Assembly: GCA_017619935.1 (NCBI GenBank)
Contig: JAFZRJ010000007.1
Coordinates: forward strand, 1-47,150
Direction of reading: 5' to 3'
Length of the DNA: 47,150 bases
Source of the DNA: Muribaculaceae bacterium
GTDB lineage: Bacteria; Bacteroidota; Bacteroidia; Bacteroidales; Muribaculaceae
Positions 24,058-32,455 of the stretch are shown one piece after another. Below the pieces are notes generated by a model, which was not told the origin of the DNA, searched no databases, and saw only the letters and a program-made list of their open reading frames with translations. Position 1 is the stretch's first letter. Each line of letters begins with the position of its first letter. The translations under genes and the position numbers were made by a program.

Positions 24058-26046
24058 TCACTCGATGGGTTCGAGACGGATAGCGCATCCGCCGCTGCGA
24101 GCCAGTCGCAAGGTGATGACGTCATCGGCGGTGACGCAGGCTTGCCTGATGGTCATGGCGTAGGGGTTGCTTTCGTAGTCGGCATCGGCGGCATCTTCGT
24201 AGATCACGGCTTTGTAGGAGCGCCCTTTGTCCAAGAAATGGAGTGGGAGAGTGAGCGTCCTGTTCTGCTCGTTGGTGATGGAGCCCACGAACCATCGGCC
24301 CGTGCCGTTGCGCTCTTTGCGGGCGACCGTGATGTATTCGCCTATTTTTCCATGGGGAACGAGTGTACGGCTCCAAGTGGTGGGGCAGCTCTCGATGAAG
24401 GTGAGCGCCGGTTGCCCGTCGTAGTTTTCAATGGCGTCGGCAGCCATTTGCAGCGGACTGTAGAGCACCACAAATTCGCCGAGTTGCTTGGCGAGAGTGG
24501 AGTGGGGATGCGTTCCGGGGACGATTTCATCACCCTGATTGAAGATGGCGGGAGTGAAATCCATCGGACCGGCAAGGCCTCTGGTGAACGGCAAGGTGAC
24601 CGTGTGGCTGGGCGGGTTGCCGCCATCGGCCGACCATGCGTTGTATTCCTGTCCACGCACGCCTTCCTGCGTCATCAGGTTGGGCCATGTGCGCTGCAAA
24701 CCGGTGGGCATGGCGGGCTCGTGGTTGTCGATCATGATGTGATGTCGTGCCGCACATTCGATGACGCGCCGGTAGTGGCGTATGCCGTATTGTGACTTGG
24801 CGAGTTCTTTCCCGTCGAGCAGTTGTCCCACATATCCCGTCTTGACGGTGTTGATGCCCATGCTGTTGTACCAAGCGAAAGCCGAGTCCATTTGGCTCTC
24901 GATGAGTGCCGCGCGGCCCCACGACTCCATGTGTCCGATGAATCGCACACCTTGCGCCAGGGCATAGCTGCACACATCTTGGATATCGAAGTCGGGATAT
25001 GCCTTCAAATAGGAGATGTGTTCACCCTGTCCCCATCCCGGGTTCCATCCTTCGGCCAGCACGCTGGCAAAGCCATGCTTGGCGGCGAAGTCGATGTAGC
25101 GTTTCACGTTTTGGGTGGTAGCGCCGTGGGTGGGTCCCATTTCCCACGTGTTTTTCTTCTTGTGAATGCTCCACCAGATGCCTATGTAGCGCCCTGGCTC
25201 AATCCACGAGGTGTCGTGGATGCGTGAAGGCTCGTTCAGGTTGAGCATCATGCGTGAGAGCAACAAGTCGCTGGCGGTGGGGCTGATGATGACGGTGCGC
25301 CAAGGCGTTACGGTGTGCCCCGTGGCATAGACCTTCACATGGTTTTGCCACGGCGTGAGTGCCGTGAGCAGGGTCACCGAGCCATCTGGTTGTGGGCGTG
25401 GCGTGAGGTTGATGCTGGCGTAATCGGTGAGATTGGCTTCGTGAATGGCGAGAAACAAATCGGGAGCATACTCGATGGTGAGGGGTGTGCACACGGTGTC
25501 TTTCTGCGACAATGGTGCCCGCTCGTAGATGCCTTCGAAGTAGGCCGTGCGGTTCGACGGGATAGACCATGCCGGAGCGTCGTGAGCCAGTCGCAGCTGG
25601 GTGAGTTCGTCCATAATTTGGAAGTCGCCGTCGCCGGGAAGCTCGTAGCGGAAAGCAAATCCGTCGTCGTAGGCTCTCACGATGATGTTCATGTGCTGGC
25701 GCGACGATGTGGTTTTACGTTCCTTGAGCGCGATGGTGATTTCGTTGTAATGGTTGCGCACGGTGTCGTCCTCGCCCCAGGGCTGTACCCATGTCTCGTC
25801 GTGGGCGACCACTTTGGGCTTGGCGCCTGTGGCGACCATGTTTTGCCCCAGGGTGCCATCGGCCAGTTGCATTCCCAGTGTGCTGGGAGCAATCACCGGC
25901 TTGTTGAGATAGCTGACGGAGTAGGTGGGCCGTCCGTGGTCCAAGCTCAGGTTCACTGTGATGTGGCCGCTGGGCGAGCCGACGGTCCATGCCGCAGCGT
26001 GTGTGGCGAAGGTGAGCAAGGCGGCGAGAATGATGTTTCTGGTCAT
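24058..26046 (-). CDS. Glycoside hydrolase family 97
   Basis: A 662-residue exported glycosidase of GH97, with the same arrangement as SusB: signal peptide (1-18), N-terminal beta-sandwich, catalytic (beta/alpha)8 barrel from about 280, and a C-terminal beta domain. Motifs are WWSIHKKKNTWEMGPTHGATT at the barrel start, EGWNPGWGQG, VKTGYVGQ, IDNHEPAMPTG and MTQEGVRGQEYNAW. In retaining GH97 alpha-galactosidases an aspartate nucleophile stands where this protein has glycine (VKTGYVG). The glycine plus the glutamates in DNHEP and EGVRGQE point to the inverting, SusB-like alpha-glucosidase group. No Sus-type binding proteins are adjacent. It follows dnaB by 36 bases, so it may share that transcript. 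Confidence 0.92.
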   Translation of the reverse strand: MTRNIILAALLTFATHAAAWTVGSPSGHITVNLSLDHGRPTYSVSYLNKPVIAPSTLGMQLADGTLGQNMVATGAKPKVVAHDETWVQPWGEDDTVRNHYNEITIALKERKTTSSRQHMNIIVRAYDDGFAFRYELPGDGDFQIMDELTQLRLAHDAPAWSIPSNRTAYFEGIYERAPLSQKDTVCTPLTIEYAPDLFLAIHEANLTDYASINLTPRPQPDGSVTLLTALTPWQNHVKVYATGHTVTPWRTVIISPTASDLLLSRMMLNLNEPSRIHDTSWIEPGRYIGIWWSIHKKKNTWEMGPTHGATTQNVKRYIDFAAKHGFASVLAEGWNPGWGQGEHISYLKAYPDFDIQDVCSYALAQGVRFIGHMESWGRAALIESQMDSAFAWYNSMGINTVKTGYVGQLLDGKELAKSQYGIRHYRRVIECAARHHIMIDNHEPAMPTGLQRTWPNLMTQEGVRGQEYNAWSADGGNPPSHTVTLPFTRGLAGPMDFTPAIFNQGDEIVPGTHPHSTLAKQLGEFVVLYSPLQMAADAIENYDGQPALTFIESCPTTWSRTLVPHGKIGEYITVARKERNGTGRWFVGSITNEQNRTLTLPLHFLDKGRSYKAVIYEDAADADYESNPYAMTIRQACVTADDVITLRLARSGGCAIRLEPIE

Positions 26047-26082
26047 GATGTGCTGATAGGGTTAATGTGACTCACTCAATTC

Positions 26083-27654
26083 TTAGAATGGGATGGGCTT
26101 GTTGTCGTTCTTGTCATTCAAGAAATCGACGTTGGCGGGTGGTGGGGTGAAACTGTTGGCGGGTTCTGGTGCGGCGGGCTGGGTGTCGCTGTTGATTTTG
26201 GACCCGATGGTGGTTTCTTCGGTCAAGTTTTGGTTCTCGTCCCAATTCTCAAATCGGGCATAGTTGGCACGGAAGAACAGTTTCACGTCGTCGACACTAC
26301 CGCTGCGGTGCTTGGCGATGATGAACTCGGCCAGTCCGCGTATGTTCTGCCCTTCGGCATTCTCGGAGCTGTGCGTGTAGTATTCAGGCCGGTGAATGAA
26401 ACACACGATATCGGCGTCTTGCTCGATAGCGCCCGACTCGCGCAAGTCGCTCAGCTGTGGCCGCTTGCCTCTCTTTTCATCGCTGCGGGTCTCCACACTA
26501 CGGTTGAGCTGCGACAGGGCGATGATGGGTATGTTCAACTCTTTGGCTAGCTGTTTGAGCGAACGAGAAATGGTGCTCACCTCCTGCTCGCGGCTGCCGA
26601 ATTTCATGCCGGTGGCGTTCATGAGCTGCAGGTAGTCGATAATGATCATCTTCACATTGTGTTCCTGCACCAGTCGCCGCGCCTTGGTGTTCAGTTCAAA
26701 GATGGACAGCGAGGGCGTGTCGTCGACATACAGCGGGGCGGAGTAGAGTGATTTGATGCGTGCGAACAGGTTTTCCCACTCGGCTCGTGAGAGTTGTCCG
26801 CTCTTGATTTTCTCGCTTTCCAGTGAGCAAACGTTGCTGATGAGTCGGTTCACCAGCTGCAGGTTGCTCATTTCGAGCGAGAAGATGGCAATGGGGATGT
26901 TGAAATCGACGGCCATGTTTTTCGCCATGGAGAGGACGAGCGCGGTTTTGCCCATTGCCGGTCGTGCGGCGATGATAATCAGGTCGCTGTTTTGCCATCC
27001 GCCGGTCAACTTGTCGAGGGCGTGGTATCCGGTCTGCAGACCGCTCAATCCCGATTCGTTGTTGGCGGCCTCTTGGATTTTTTTAAGCGCTTCGTTGATG
27101 ACGGGGTCGATTTGTATCACGTCGCGTTTGAGGGTGTTTTTCGAAATCTCAAAAAGTTTGCCCTCGGCTTCCTGCATGAGGTCATAGACGTCGATGGTCT
27201 CGTCGAAAGCCTTCGACTGGATGCCACTGGAGAAAGTGATGAGTTCTCGGGCCAGGTATTTCTGCGCTACGATGCGTGCATGGTATTCCACATTGGCGGC
27301 ACTGGCCACTCGGCCTGTGAGCTCGCTGATGCGTGCCGGTCCGCCTACGGCATCCAGGTTGCCGTCGTTGCGAAGTTGCTCGGTGACGGTGAGCATGTCG
27401 ATGGGTCGCTGCTTGGCGGCAAGTGCCATGATGGCCGCATAAATCATTTGGTGCGTCATATCGTAGAAACTCTCGGGCTTGAGCAGGTCGCTGACCTCGC
27501 TGTAGGCGTCGCGCTCAAGCATGAGAGCGCCCAAAACGGCTTCTTCGACTTGCAGGTCTTGTGGCTGCAGTTTTCCAAATTCGCTCACGATTTCGCTTTC
27601 GTGCTGGGGTTTGCGGCGATAGTTCCTTGATTGTTGGTTGTTATCGTTTGGCAT
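26083..27654 (-). CDS. dnaB: Replicative DNA helicase DnaB
   Basis: Hexameric 5'-3' helicase that unwinds the replication fork, 523 residues. The N-terminal domain (about 25-150) has PQDLQVEEAVLGALML. The RecA-like C-terminal domain has the Walker A IIIAARPAMGKTALVLSMA near residue 230, Walker B MIIIDYLQLM, the SRSLKQLAKELNIPIIALSQLNRSVE segment in parts, and SDLRESGAIEQDADIVCFIHRPEYY. The last 60 residues are a proline- and asparagine-rich tail. Two -7 elements of the TAAATTTG form lie upstream (27695-27702 and 27738-27745), without ideal -33 spacing. Confidence 0.97.
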   Translation of the reverse strand: MPNDNNQQSRNYRRKPQHESEIVSEFGKLQPQDLQVEEAVLGALMLERDAYSEVSDLLKPESFYDMTHQMIYAAIMALAAKQRPIDMLTVTEQLRNDGNLDAVGGPARISELTGRVASAANVEYHARIVAQKYLARELITFSSGIQSKAFDETIDVYDLMQEAEGKLFEISKNTLKRDVIQIDPVINEALKKIQEAANNESGLSGLQTGYHALDKLTGGWQNSDLIIIAARPAMGKTALVLSMAKNMAVDFNIPIAIFSLEMSNLQLVNRLISNVCSLESEKIKSGQLSRAEWENLFARIKSLYSAPLYVDDTPSLSIFELNTKARRLVQEHNVKMIIIDYLQLMNATGMKFGSREQEVSTISRSLKQLAKELNIPIIALSQLNRSVETRSDEKRGKRPQLSDLRESGAIEQDADIVCFIHRPEYYTHSSENAEGQNIRGLAEFIIAKHRSGSVDDVKLFFRANYARFENWDENQNLTEETTIGSKINSDTQPAAPEPANSFTPPPANVDFLNDKNDNKPIPF

Positions 27655-27824
27655 ATATTTATAGGTAAATTCTAAAAAATGATGAATGTGGATGCAAATT
27701 TACTCCATTCTGCGAAAACGCCCAACAAAGCGCGAGCCAAATTTATCCACACAATATTAACATCACGGAAAAAAGTGGCGTGCTGGAGGCTTGGGCACTC
27801 CCGCCTATGTATGTCACTAAACAA

Positions 27825-27857
27825 CAAGCACCCGAGCCATGTGAGCCCGGGCGCTTG
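27825..27857 (-). terminator. Terminator-like hairpin after the small beta-barrel gene
   Basis: AAGCACCCG pairs with CGGGCGCTT around GAGCCATGTGAGC. A T run follows on the plus strand (TTGGTTTTTT) and a weaker one on the minus strand. The only gene ending here is the minus-strand beta-barrel at 27878. The remainder of 27655-27877 holds the dnaB upstream region and nothing else recognisable. Confidence 0.6.
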
Positions 27858-27877
27858 GTTTTTTATGGGTAATTCGT

Positions 27878-28501
27878 TTAGAAACGGTAGCCGATAGCGA
27901 TTTGGGCATTGCCGTTTTTGTATTCATAGTCTTTAAAAGCTTTGGTTACCCCAAGAGTGTAACGCCCTTGCACAAAGACCTCCTCGGTGATATTGTAGGT
28001 CAAACCTAAGCCAATACCAAAGTCTACTGTCTTTGTGTACTCTTTGTTGTCAAAGGTTGCATCTCCCTCTATACCATCGTGGGCTTTTTTGCTGTAAACA
28101 TTAATTCCCAATTGAGGTCCAAAATCAATGCTCAATGATGGAATCACATAATATTTGAGCATTACGGGCACATTAATGTAATTTACGTTGTAGGTGATGT
28201 AGGTGTCTTTGTAACCCAGTGTTTCACCAGTAATTTCATCTTCAAGAGGAATGGTGAATTTGTATTTATCACCTTGAGAGGCGAATACGACTTCAGGAGC
28301 GATGGAGAAATTGTCGGTAAAGCGGTATTCAAAGAACATGCCAGCCTGATAGTTTAGAAGACCTCTAAAGTTTTTTGTGTCTTTTCCCCAGAAGTGGGTG
28401 TAGTCCACGCCGACCTTTGGGCCGAAGGTGAATTGCTTCTGCGCCATAGCTGTGCCTGCAGCCAAAATCATGCACAAGAGTGCGAGAGTAATTTTCTTCA
28501 T
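27878..28501 (-). CDS. Outer membrane beta-barrel protein (PorT/OmpA-barrel type)
   Basis: A 207-residue protein with a clear signal peptide (MKKITLALLCMILAAGTAMA) and an eight-strand-type barrel: FTFGPKVGVDYTHFWG, AGMFFEYRFTDNFSIAPEVVFAS in parts, VNYINVPVMLKYYV, SIDFGPQLGINVYSKK, VDFGIGLGLTYNI and a terminal NAQIAIGYRF with final phenylalanine. This fits the outer membrane beta-barrel family common in Bacteroidota (OMP_b-brl_2). The function is unknown. A -7 element TACTTTTG is at 28539-28546 on the minus strand, giving a leader of about 30 nt. Confidence 0.88.
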   Translation of the reverse strand: MKKITLALLCMILAAGTAMAQKQFTFGPKVGVDYTHFWGKDTKNFRGLLNYQAGMFFEYRFTDNFSIAPEVVFASQGDKYKFTIPLEDEITGETLGYKDTYITYNVNYINVPVMLKYYVIPSLSIDFGPQLGINVYSKKAHDGIEGDATFDNKEYTKTVDFGIGLGLTYNITEEVFVQGRYTLGVTKAFKDYEYKNGNAQIAIGYRF

Positions 28502-28690
28502 AATGCCGTGATTTTATGGGTTAATACATAGTTGATGGCAAAAGTACAACAAAATTTGATAAAACAACAGTTTTGGTGGAATATTCTGCTTTGCGAAGTA
28601 AATATTGTTGCTCGAAACGGGCCTTTTTAAGAAAAAAAGCGTATCTTTGCAGTTGAAAATATGTTTATTTACTCTTAAAACTTTTTATGC

Positions 28691-29485
28691 ATGAAAAAAT
28701 CATTACTTTTACTTGTGGCTGTAATCACCGGCCTCTCGGCTTGGGCGCAGCAAACTGTGATTAACGTTGTAGAACAAACTGCACATATTACACAGACCTC
28801 TACCTTATATGTTGGCGAGGTTGTGCTTGACGGACAGCCGTCGTTCTATTATCTTTATTCCGAGGACATGACCAATACCTCAAGTGTGCTAGGCCCAGTA
28901 AGGGATTGTCTGTCCGATTTCAAGGATGGAAATTTCAGCGCATTGGTGCCGAGTATCGCTGGGGAATCAGACGGCAAGGGAATTGCCGTTTGCTCAAATG
29001 CTGACTATGAATCCAAGATGAACTCCGATTGGACGAGTGCTGCCAATGCCGGACAGGAATGTTTGCTCAACACGACAGTCACTTCATCATCCTCAGAAAA
29101 TCTTTTTGAAACGAACGCCGACTTTGTCGAGAAGTGCACACGTCTCCTCAGTGACAATGGAATTGAACTCGTAGATGATGAGGGAGAATCCCTGGCAGTC
29201 AGTGGTATTCTCGGCGTACTGTCGTCGATCAACTCCGACGCTGTTACCTATACGGTGATTGACGGCGCTCTTGTCAAGCTCGTTGACAGGTCTATAGATT
29301 ACTACGATGAATTGGTCACGGTGATGTACACTAAGGCCGAGCTTAAATCAAACGAGACTGGTGTTGAGGACATCAACGCGTCGCAGCCCCGCAGCGGCCA
29401 GCGCTACAACGTGATGGGCCAGCCCGTGGGCAAGGATTACAAGGGTGTCGTCATCGAGGACGGCAAAAAGTTAGTCATCAAATAA
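28691..29485 (+). CDS. Tandem secreted paralogue A
   Basis: A 264-residue exported protein, first of three tandem relatives; the family is not recognised. The signal peptide is residues 1-19 (ending SAWA). The N-terminal domain (about 20-220) includes STLYVGEVVLDGQPSFYYLYSED, VRDCLSDFKDGNFSALVP, GIAVCSNADYES, SDWTSAANAGQECL and VTVMYTKAEL. The last 40 residues (GVEDINASQPRSGQRYN, then VMGQPVGKDYKGVVIEDGKK, ending LVIK) are a T9SS-like tail shared almost unchanged by all three. A -7 element TATCTTTG lies at 28642-28649. It is followed after 17 bases by paralogue B. Confidence 0.85.
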   Translation: MKKSLLLLVAVITGLSAWAQQTVINVVEQTAHITQTSTLYVGEVVLDGQPSFYYLYSEDMTNTSSVLGPVRDCLSDFKDGNFSALVPSIAGESDGKGIAVCSNADYESKMNSDWTSAANAGQECLLNTTVTSSSSENLFETNADFVEKCTRLLSDNGIELVDDEGESLAVSGILGVLSSINSDAVTYTVIDGALVKLVDRSIDYYDELVTVMYTKAELKSNETGVEDINASQPRSGQRYNVMGQPVGKDYKGVVIEDGKKLVIK

Positions 29486-29511
29486 TCAAACAACATATTC
29501 TTATGAAAAAA
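29459..29511 (+). repeat. 53-base direct repeat, copy 1
   Basis: The stretch covering the end of paralogue A, the 17-base spacer and the first codons of paralogue B is identical to 30274-30326 (offset 815). It marks the tandem duplication unit. Confidence 0.9.
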
Positions 29512-30300
29512 ACATTACTTTTACTTGTGGCTGTCCTTGCCAGTCTATCGGCTTGGGCACAACAGAATGTCGTCACCACAGTTACGACTCATGAAAACGT
29601 AACAAAAAACTCAACTGTTTATGTCGGTGAGGTTGTCGTTGATGGTAGTTCGGTCATTAAATACCTCTATTCGGATGATGTGACGGATTCTTATGGACTC
29701 ATAAAAGATTTGAGTGACTGCCTGGATGGCATGGCCGACGGTGATTATGCCGTCATGCTCGCTGGACAAGAGTTTGATTATAATTTGCACCCAGAAGCCC
29801 AGGGTTTTGCCATCTGCTCCAATGCTGACCTCATCGCAGCTATGGACGCAAACTGGAGTAGTGCGCAGTACGTTGGAACGCTGTACTATCCAGACAAATC
29901 GGTAACGTCCACGGTCAATTCAAACCTCTATGACCTTGACGAGGGTTTCAAGGCTGTTCTAGATGCCCAAACTGAGGAAAGGGCATCGATTATTGACAAT
30001 CCAGTCGATGCGGAAAACTGTATAGTTACACATATTACTGTTAACTCTACTGATAACGTATATTTTACTGTCGAGAACGGAGAAATCATCAAGCACGTTG
30101 ATACTAATGTATATTATAGTTGTGAATTGACTACGGTGATGTACACTAAGGCCGAGCTTAAAACAACCGTCACTGGCGTTGAGGATATCAACGCGGCGCA
30201 GCCCTGCAGCGGCCAGCGTTACAACGTGATGGGCCAACCCGTGGGCAAGGGCTACAAGGGCATCGTCATTGAAGACGGCAAAAAGTTAGTCATCAAATAA
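29503..30300 (+). CDS. Tandem secreted paralogue B
   Basis: A 265-residue protein with the same plan as A but the most diverged N-terminal domain: NSTVYVGEVVVDGSSVIKYLYSDD, LSDCLDGMADGDYAVML, GFAICSNADLIAAMDANWSS, and TTVMYTKAELKTTVTGV. The disulfide-type cysteines of A (in RDCL, VCSN) are kept at the matching places. The C-terminal tail (GVEDINAAQPCSGQRYN and so on) is nearly identical to A and C although the N-terminal domains differ widely. The 17-base spacers on both sides are identical. The function is unknown. Confidence 0.85.
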   Translation: MKKTLLLLVAVLASLSAWAQQNVVTTVTTHENVTKNSTVYVGEVVVDGSSVIKYLYSDDVTDSYGLIKDLSDCLDGMADGDYAVMLAGQEFDYNLHPEAQGFAICSNADLIAAMDANWSSAQYVGTLYYPDKSVTSTVNSNLYDLDEGFKAVLDAQTEERASIIDNPVDAENCIVTHITVNSTDNVYFTVENGEIIKHVDTNVYYSCELTTVMYTKAELKTTVTGVEDINAAQPCSGQRYNVMGQPVGKGYKGIVIEDGKKLVIK

Positions 30301-30326
30301 TCAAACAACATATTCTTATGAAAAAA
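30274..30326 (+). repeat. 53-base direct repeat, copy 2
   Basis: Exact copy of 29459-29511, covering the end of paralogue B, the 17-base spacer and the first codons of paralogue C. Confidence 0.9.
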
Positions 30327-32210
30327 TCATTACTCTTGCTTGTGACTTTGCTCGCCAGCCTTACCGCGTGGTCGCAGCAAACTGTAGTAAATGTTGTGGA
30401 GCGAACGGTAAAGGTTACACAGCAATCTACCTTGTATGTTGGCGAAGTTGTGCTCGATGGACAACCGTCGTTCTATTATCTCTATTCAGAGGACTTGAAA
30501 AATAGCGAAACGGTGTTTGCCGCAGTGAGGGATTGTCTGTCCGATTTCAAAGACGGTAACTTCAGCGTGCTGATGCCTAATATCATTGGAGAAACAGAGA
30601 ATCTCGGAATCGCGGTCTGTTCAAACAATTCCTATGAGGCTTTAATGACCTCGGATTGGACGAGCGCAGTTAATGCCGGTCAGGCATGCTTGTCGAGCAC
30701 AACTGTCAATTCATCATCCTCAGTTGACCTTTATGAAACGGATGCCGACTTTGCCGCAAAATGTATAGGAGAAGATTTCGCGGAATGCACTTTCATTGAT
30801 GATGAGGGAAATGATGTGACGGTTAGTGGTGTTCTCGGCAAATTAGCGACTGACATCACCGACGATGTTACCTATACGGTGATAGACGGCTCTCTTGTCA
30901 AACTCATCAACCGGCATATTTTATACTCGTGTGAAATGACCACGGTGATGTACACCAAGGTAGAGCTTGAGGCAACCGGTACAGGAGTTTCTGCCATCGG
31001 GCGGTTCACTGTTAGTTCTGATAGAATAGTTGAATTTGCGCCGGGTAATGTTCAATACCACACCGGCACACAGCAGTGGCGTTTTGCCAACAACCAGTAT
31101 GATGTCGTCGGCGTGGCTGACAATATCTCTTTGGGTGCGCCTGGTCACAGTGCGTGGATCGACCTGTTTGCTTGGAGTTGCGAATCCAGCTATTATGGTG
31201 TGAATCCATCGAACAAAGATGCCGACTACACAGGCGATTTTGTGGATTGGGGCAATCAGTTTGAGGGAGAATGGTTCACGCTTGCGAAAGACGAACTCCA
31301 GTATCTTCTCACTGGTCGAAGCAATGCGAGCAACCTGCGTGCCGAGGGGTCGGTGAATGGAATACACGGACTGATTCTGCTACCCGACAACTGGGAACTT
31401 CCCGAGGGTATAGGTTTCAATCCCGGTTATATCGGTAATGAGGAATACACAGAGAATGACTATACTATCGAACAATGGGGATTGATGGAAGCCGCCGGTG
31501 CGGTGTTCCTGCCGCATGCAGGCTCACGAACCGGTGGTTACGGGAATATGTGGAACGGAAATGTTGAGGCGACTTTTGTCAACGAAGAAACGGGCTTCTA
31601 TAGCTGGGTCGACAATGTTCAAGTTTATGGCTATTATTGGACCTCGACGATAAATACGAGCGATGAAAACTTTGTTTATTACCTCATCACGCCGGGTTTG
31701 GATGCCGCTTTGGAGAATTACACAGCGCCGGTGATCTGGTCGCGTGAGCGCCGACGGGGCAACTCTGTCAGATTGGTCAGAGATGTGGTTTTCTACAACA
31801 TCAACATCAGCGACGACTTTGAGCACGGCACGGTGACCTGCAACAAGGAGCGTGCCGCCGAGGGCGAGACCGTGACACTGACCGTGACACCCGACAATGG
31901 CTATGAATTGCAATCGCTCACCGTCTCTTTCGCAGGCGATGACGAGCCAAGTGGCGCACCGATGCTGGCACCGCACCGCGCCAATGTGGATTACACCCCA
32001 GGCTCCGAGCCGAACACTTACACCTTCGATATGCCGGCAGCCCCCGTGACCGTGAACGCCACGTTCAAGGAAGCCACCGTCACTGGTGTTCAGGATATCA
32101 ACGCAGCTCAGCCCCGCAGCGGCCAGCGTTACAACGTGATGGGCCAACCCGTTGGCAAGGACTACAAGGGCATCGTCATCGAGGACGGCACGAAACGAGT
32201 GATTAAGTGA
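30318..32210 (+). CDS. Tandem secreted paralogue C with inserted domains
   Basis: A 630-residue protein. Residues 1-225 are like paralogue A, closer to it than B is (STLYVGEVVLDGQPSFYYLYSED, VRDCLSDFKDGNFS). At about 226 a new module starts, GRFTVSSDRIVEFAPGNVQY..WRFANNQYDVVG, running to GNSVRLVRD near 490. I recognise this as the widespread Bacteroidota exported module resembling the Fibrobacter major paralogous domain. Then comes a region like the divergent InlB B-repeat (GTVTCNKERAAEGETVTLTVTPDNGYEL, ending PAAPVTVNATF), and last the shared 40-residue tail. The protein therefore looks like paralogue A with a second protein inserted before the tail. Confidence 0.85.
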   Translation: MKKSLLLLVTLLASLTAWSQQTVVNVVERTVKVTQQSTLYVGEVVLDGQPSFYYLYSEDLKNSETVFAAVRDCLSDFKDGNFSVLMPNIIGETENLGIAVCSNNSYEALMTSDWTSAVNAGQACLSSTTVNSSSSVDLYETDADFAAKCIGEDFAECTFIDDEGNDVTVSGVLGKLATDITDDVTYTVIDGSLVKLINRHILYSCEMTTVMYTKVELEATGTGVSAIGRFTVSSDRIVEFAPGNVQYHTGTQQWRFANNQYDVVGVADNISLGAPGHSAWIDLFAWSCESSYYGVNPSNKDADYTGDFVDWGNQFEGEWFTLAKDELQYLLTGRSNASNLRAEGSVNGIHGLILLPDNWELPEGIGFNPGYIGNEEYTENDYTIEQWGLMEAAGAVFLPHAGSRTGGYGNMWNGNVEATFVNEETGFYSWVDNVQVYGYYWTSTINTSDENFVYYLITPGLDAALENYTAPVIWSRERRRGNSVRLVRDVVFYNINISDDFEHGTVTCNKERAAEGETVTLTVTPDNGYELQSLTVSFAGDDEPSGAPMLAPHRANVDYTPGSEPNTYTFDMPAAPVTVNATFKEATVTGVQDINAAQPRSGQRYNVMGQPVGKDYKGIVIEDGTKRVIK

Positions 32211-32308
32211 GAACAGCGCCATGCTTGCATGAGCGTTGCCGAGCGTGAACGAGTTAGAGCGAAGCTCAAATCATTGTGAGATAAGACTTCTCACATATCA
32301 TTCCATAA

Positions 32309-32337
32309 GGCTCACCGAGCAATCGGTGGGTCTTTTT
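32309..32337 (+). terminator. Terminator after the paralogue array
   Basis: CTCACCGA and TCGGTGGG form a stem around a short GCAA loop, followed by TCTTTTT. A second hairpin, TGTGAGA-TAAGACT-TCTCACA, is at 32275-32295. Before it, GAGCG words recur about every 10 bases from 32231. Confidence 0.75.
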
Positions 32338-32455
32338 GCATTTTGTCCCACAAGTTTCCAAATCGTATCGATTTTTATATTATCTTTGCAGTTGAAATTG
32401 CGAAAATGTGTTGCGGTTGAAAACTGGTTTACTCACTTATAAACTTGTTAGGTGC

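Noticed and set aside
27679-27897. 72-residue frame in the gap after dnaB
   Set aside because: It crosses the dnaB upstream elements and a terminator hairpin, and has no recognisable pattern.
28691-32210. The tandem paralogues as a CRISPR or phase-variation cassette
   Set aside because: Only two 53-base junction repeats exist, with full-length genes between them; there are no spacers and no invertible promoter repeats.
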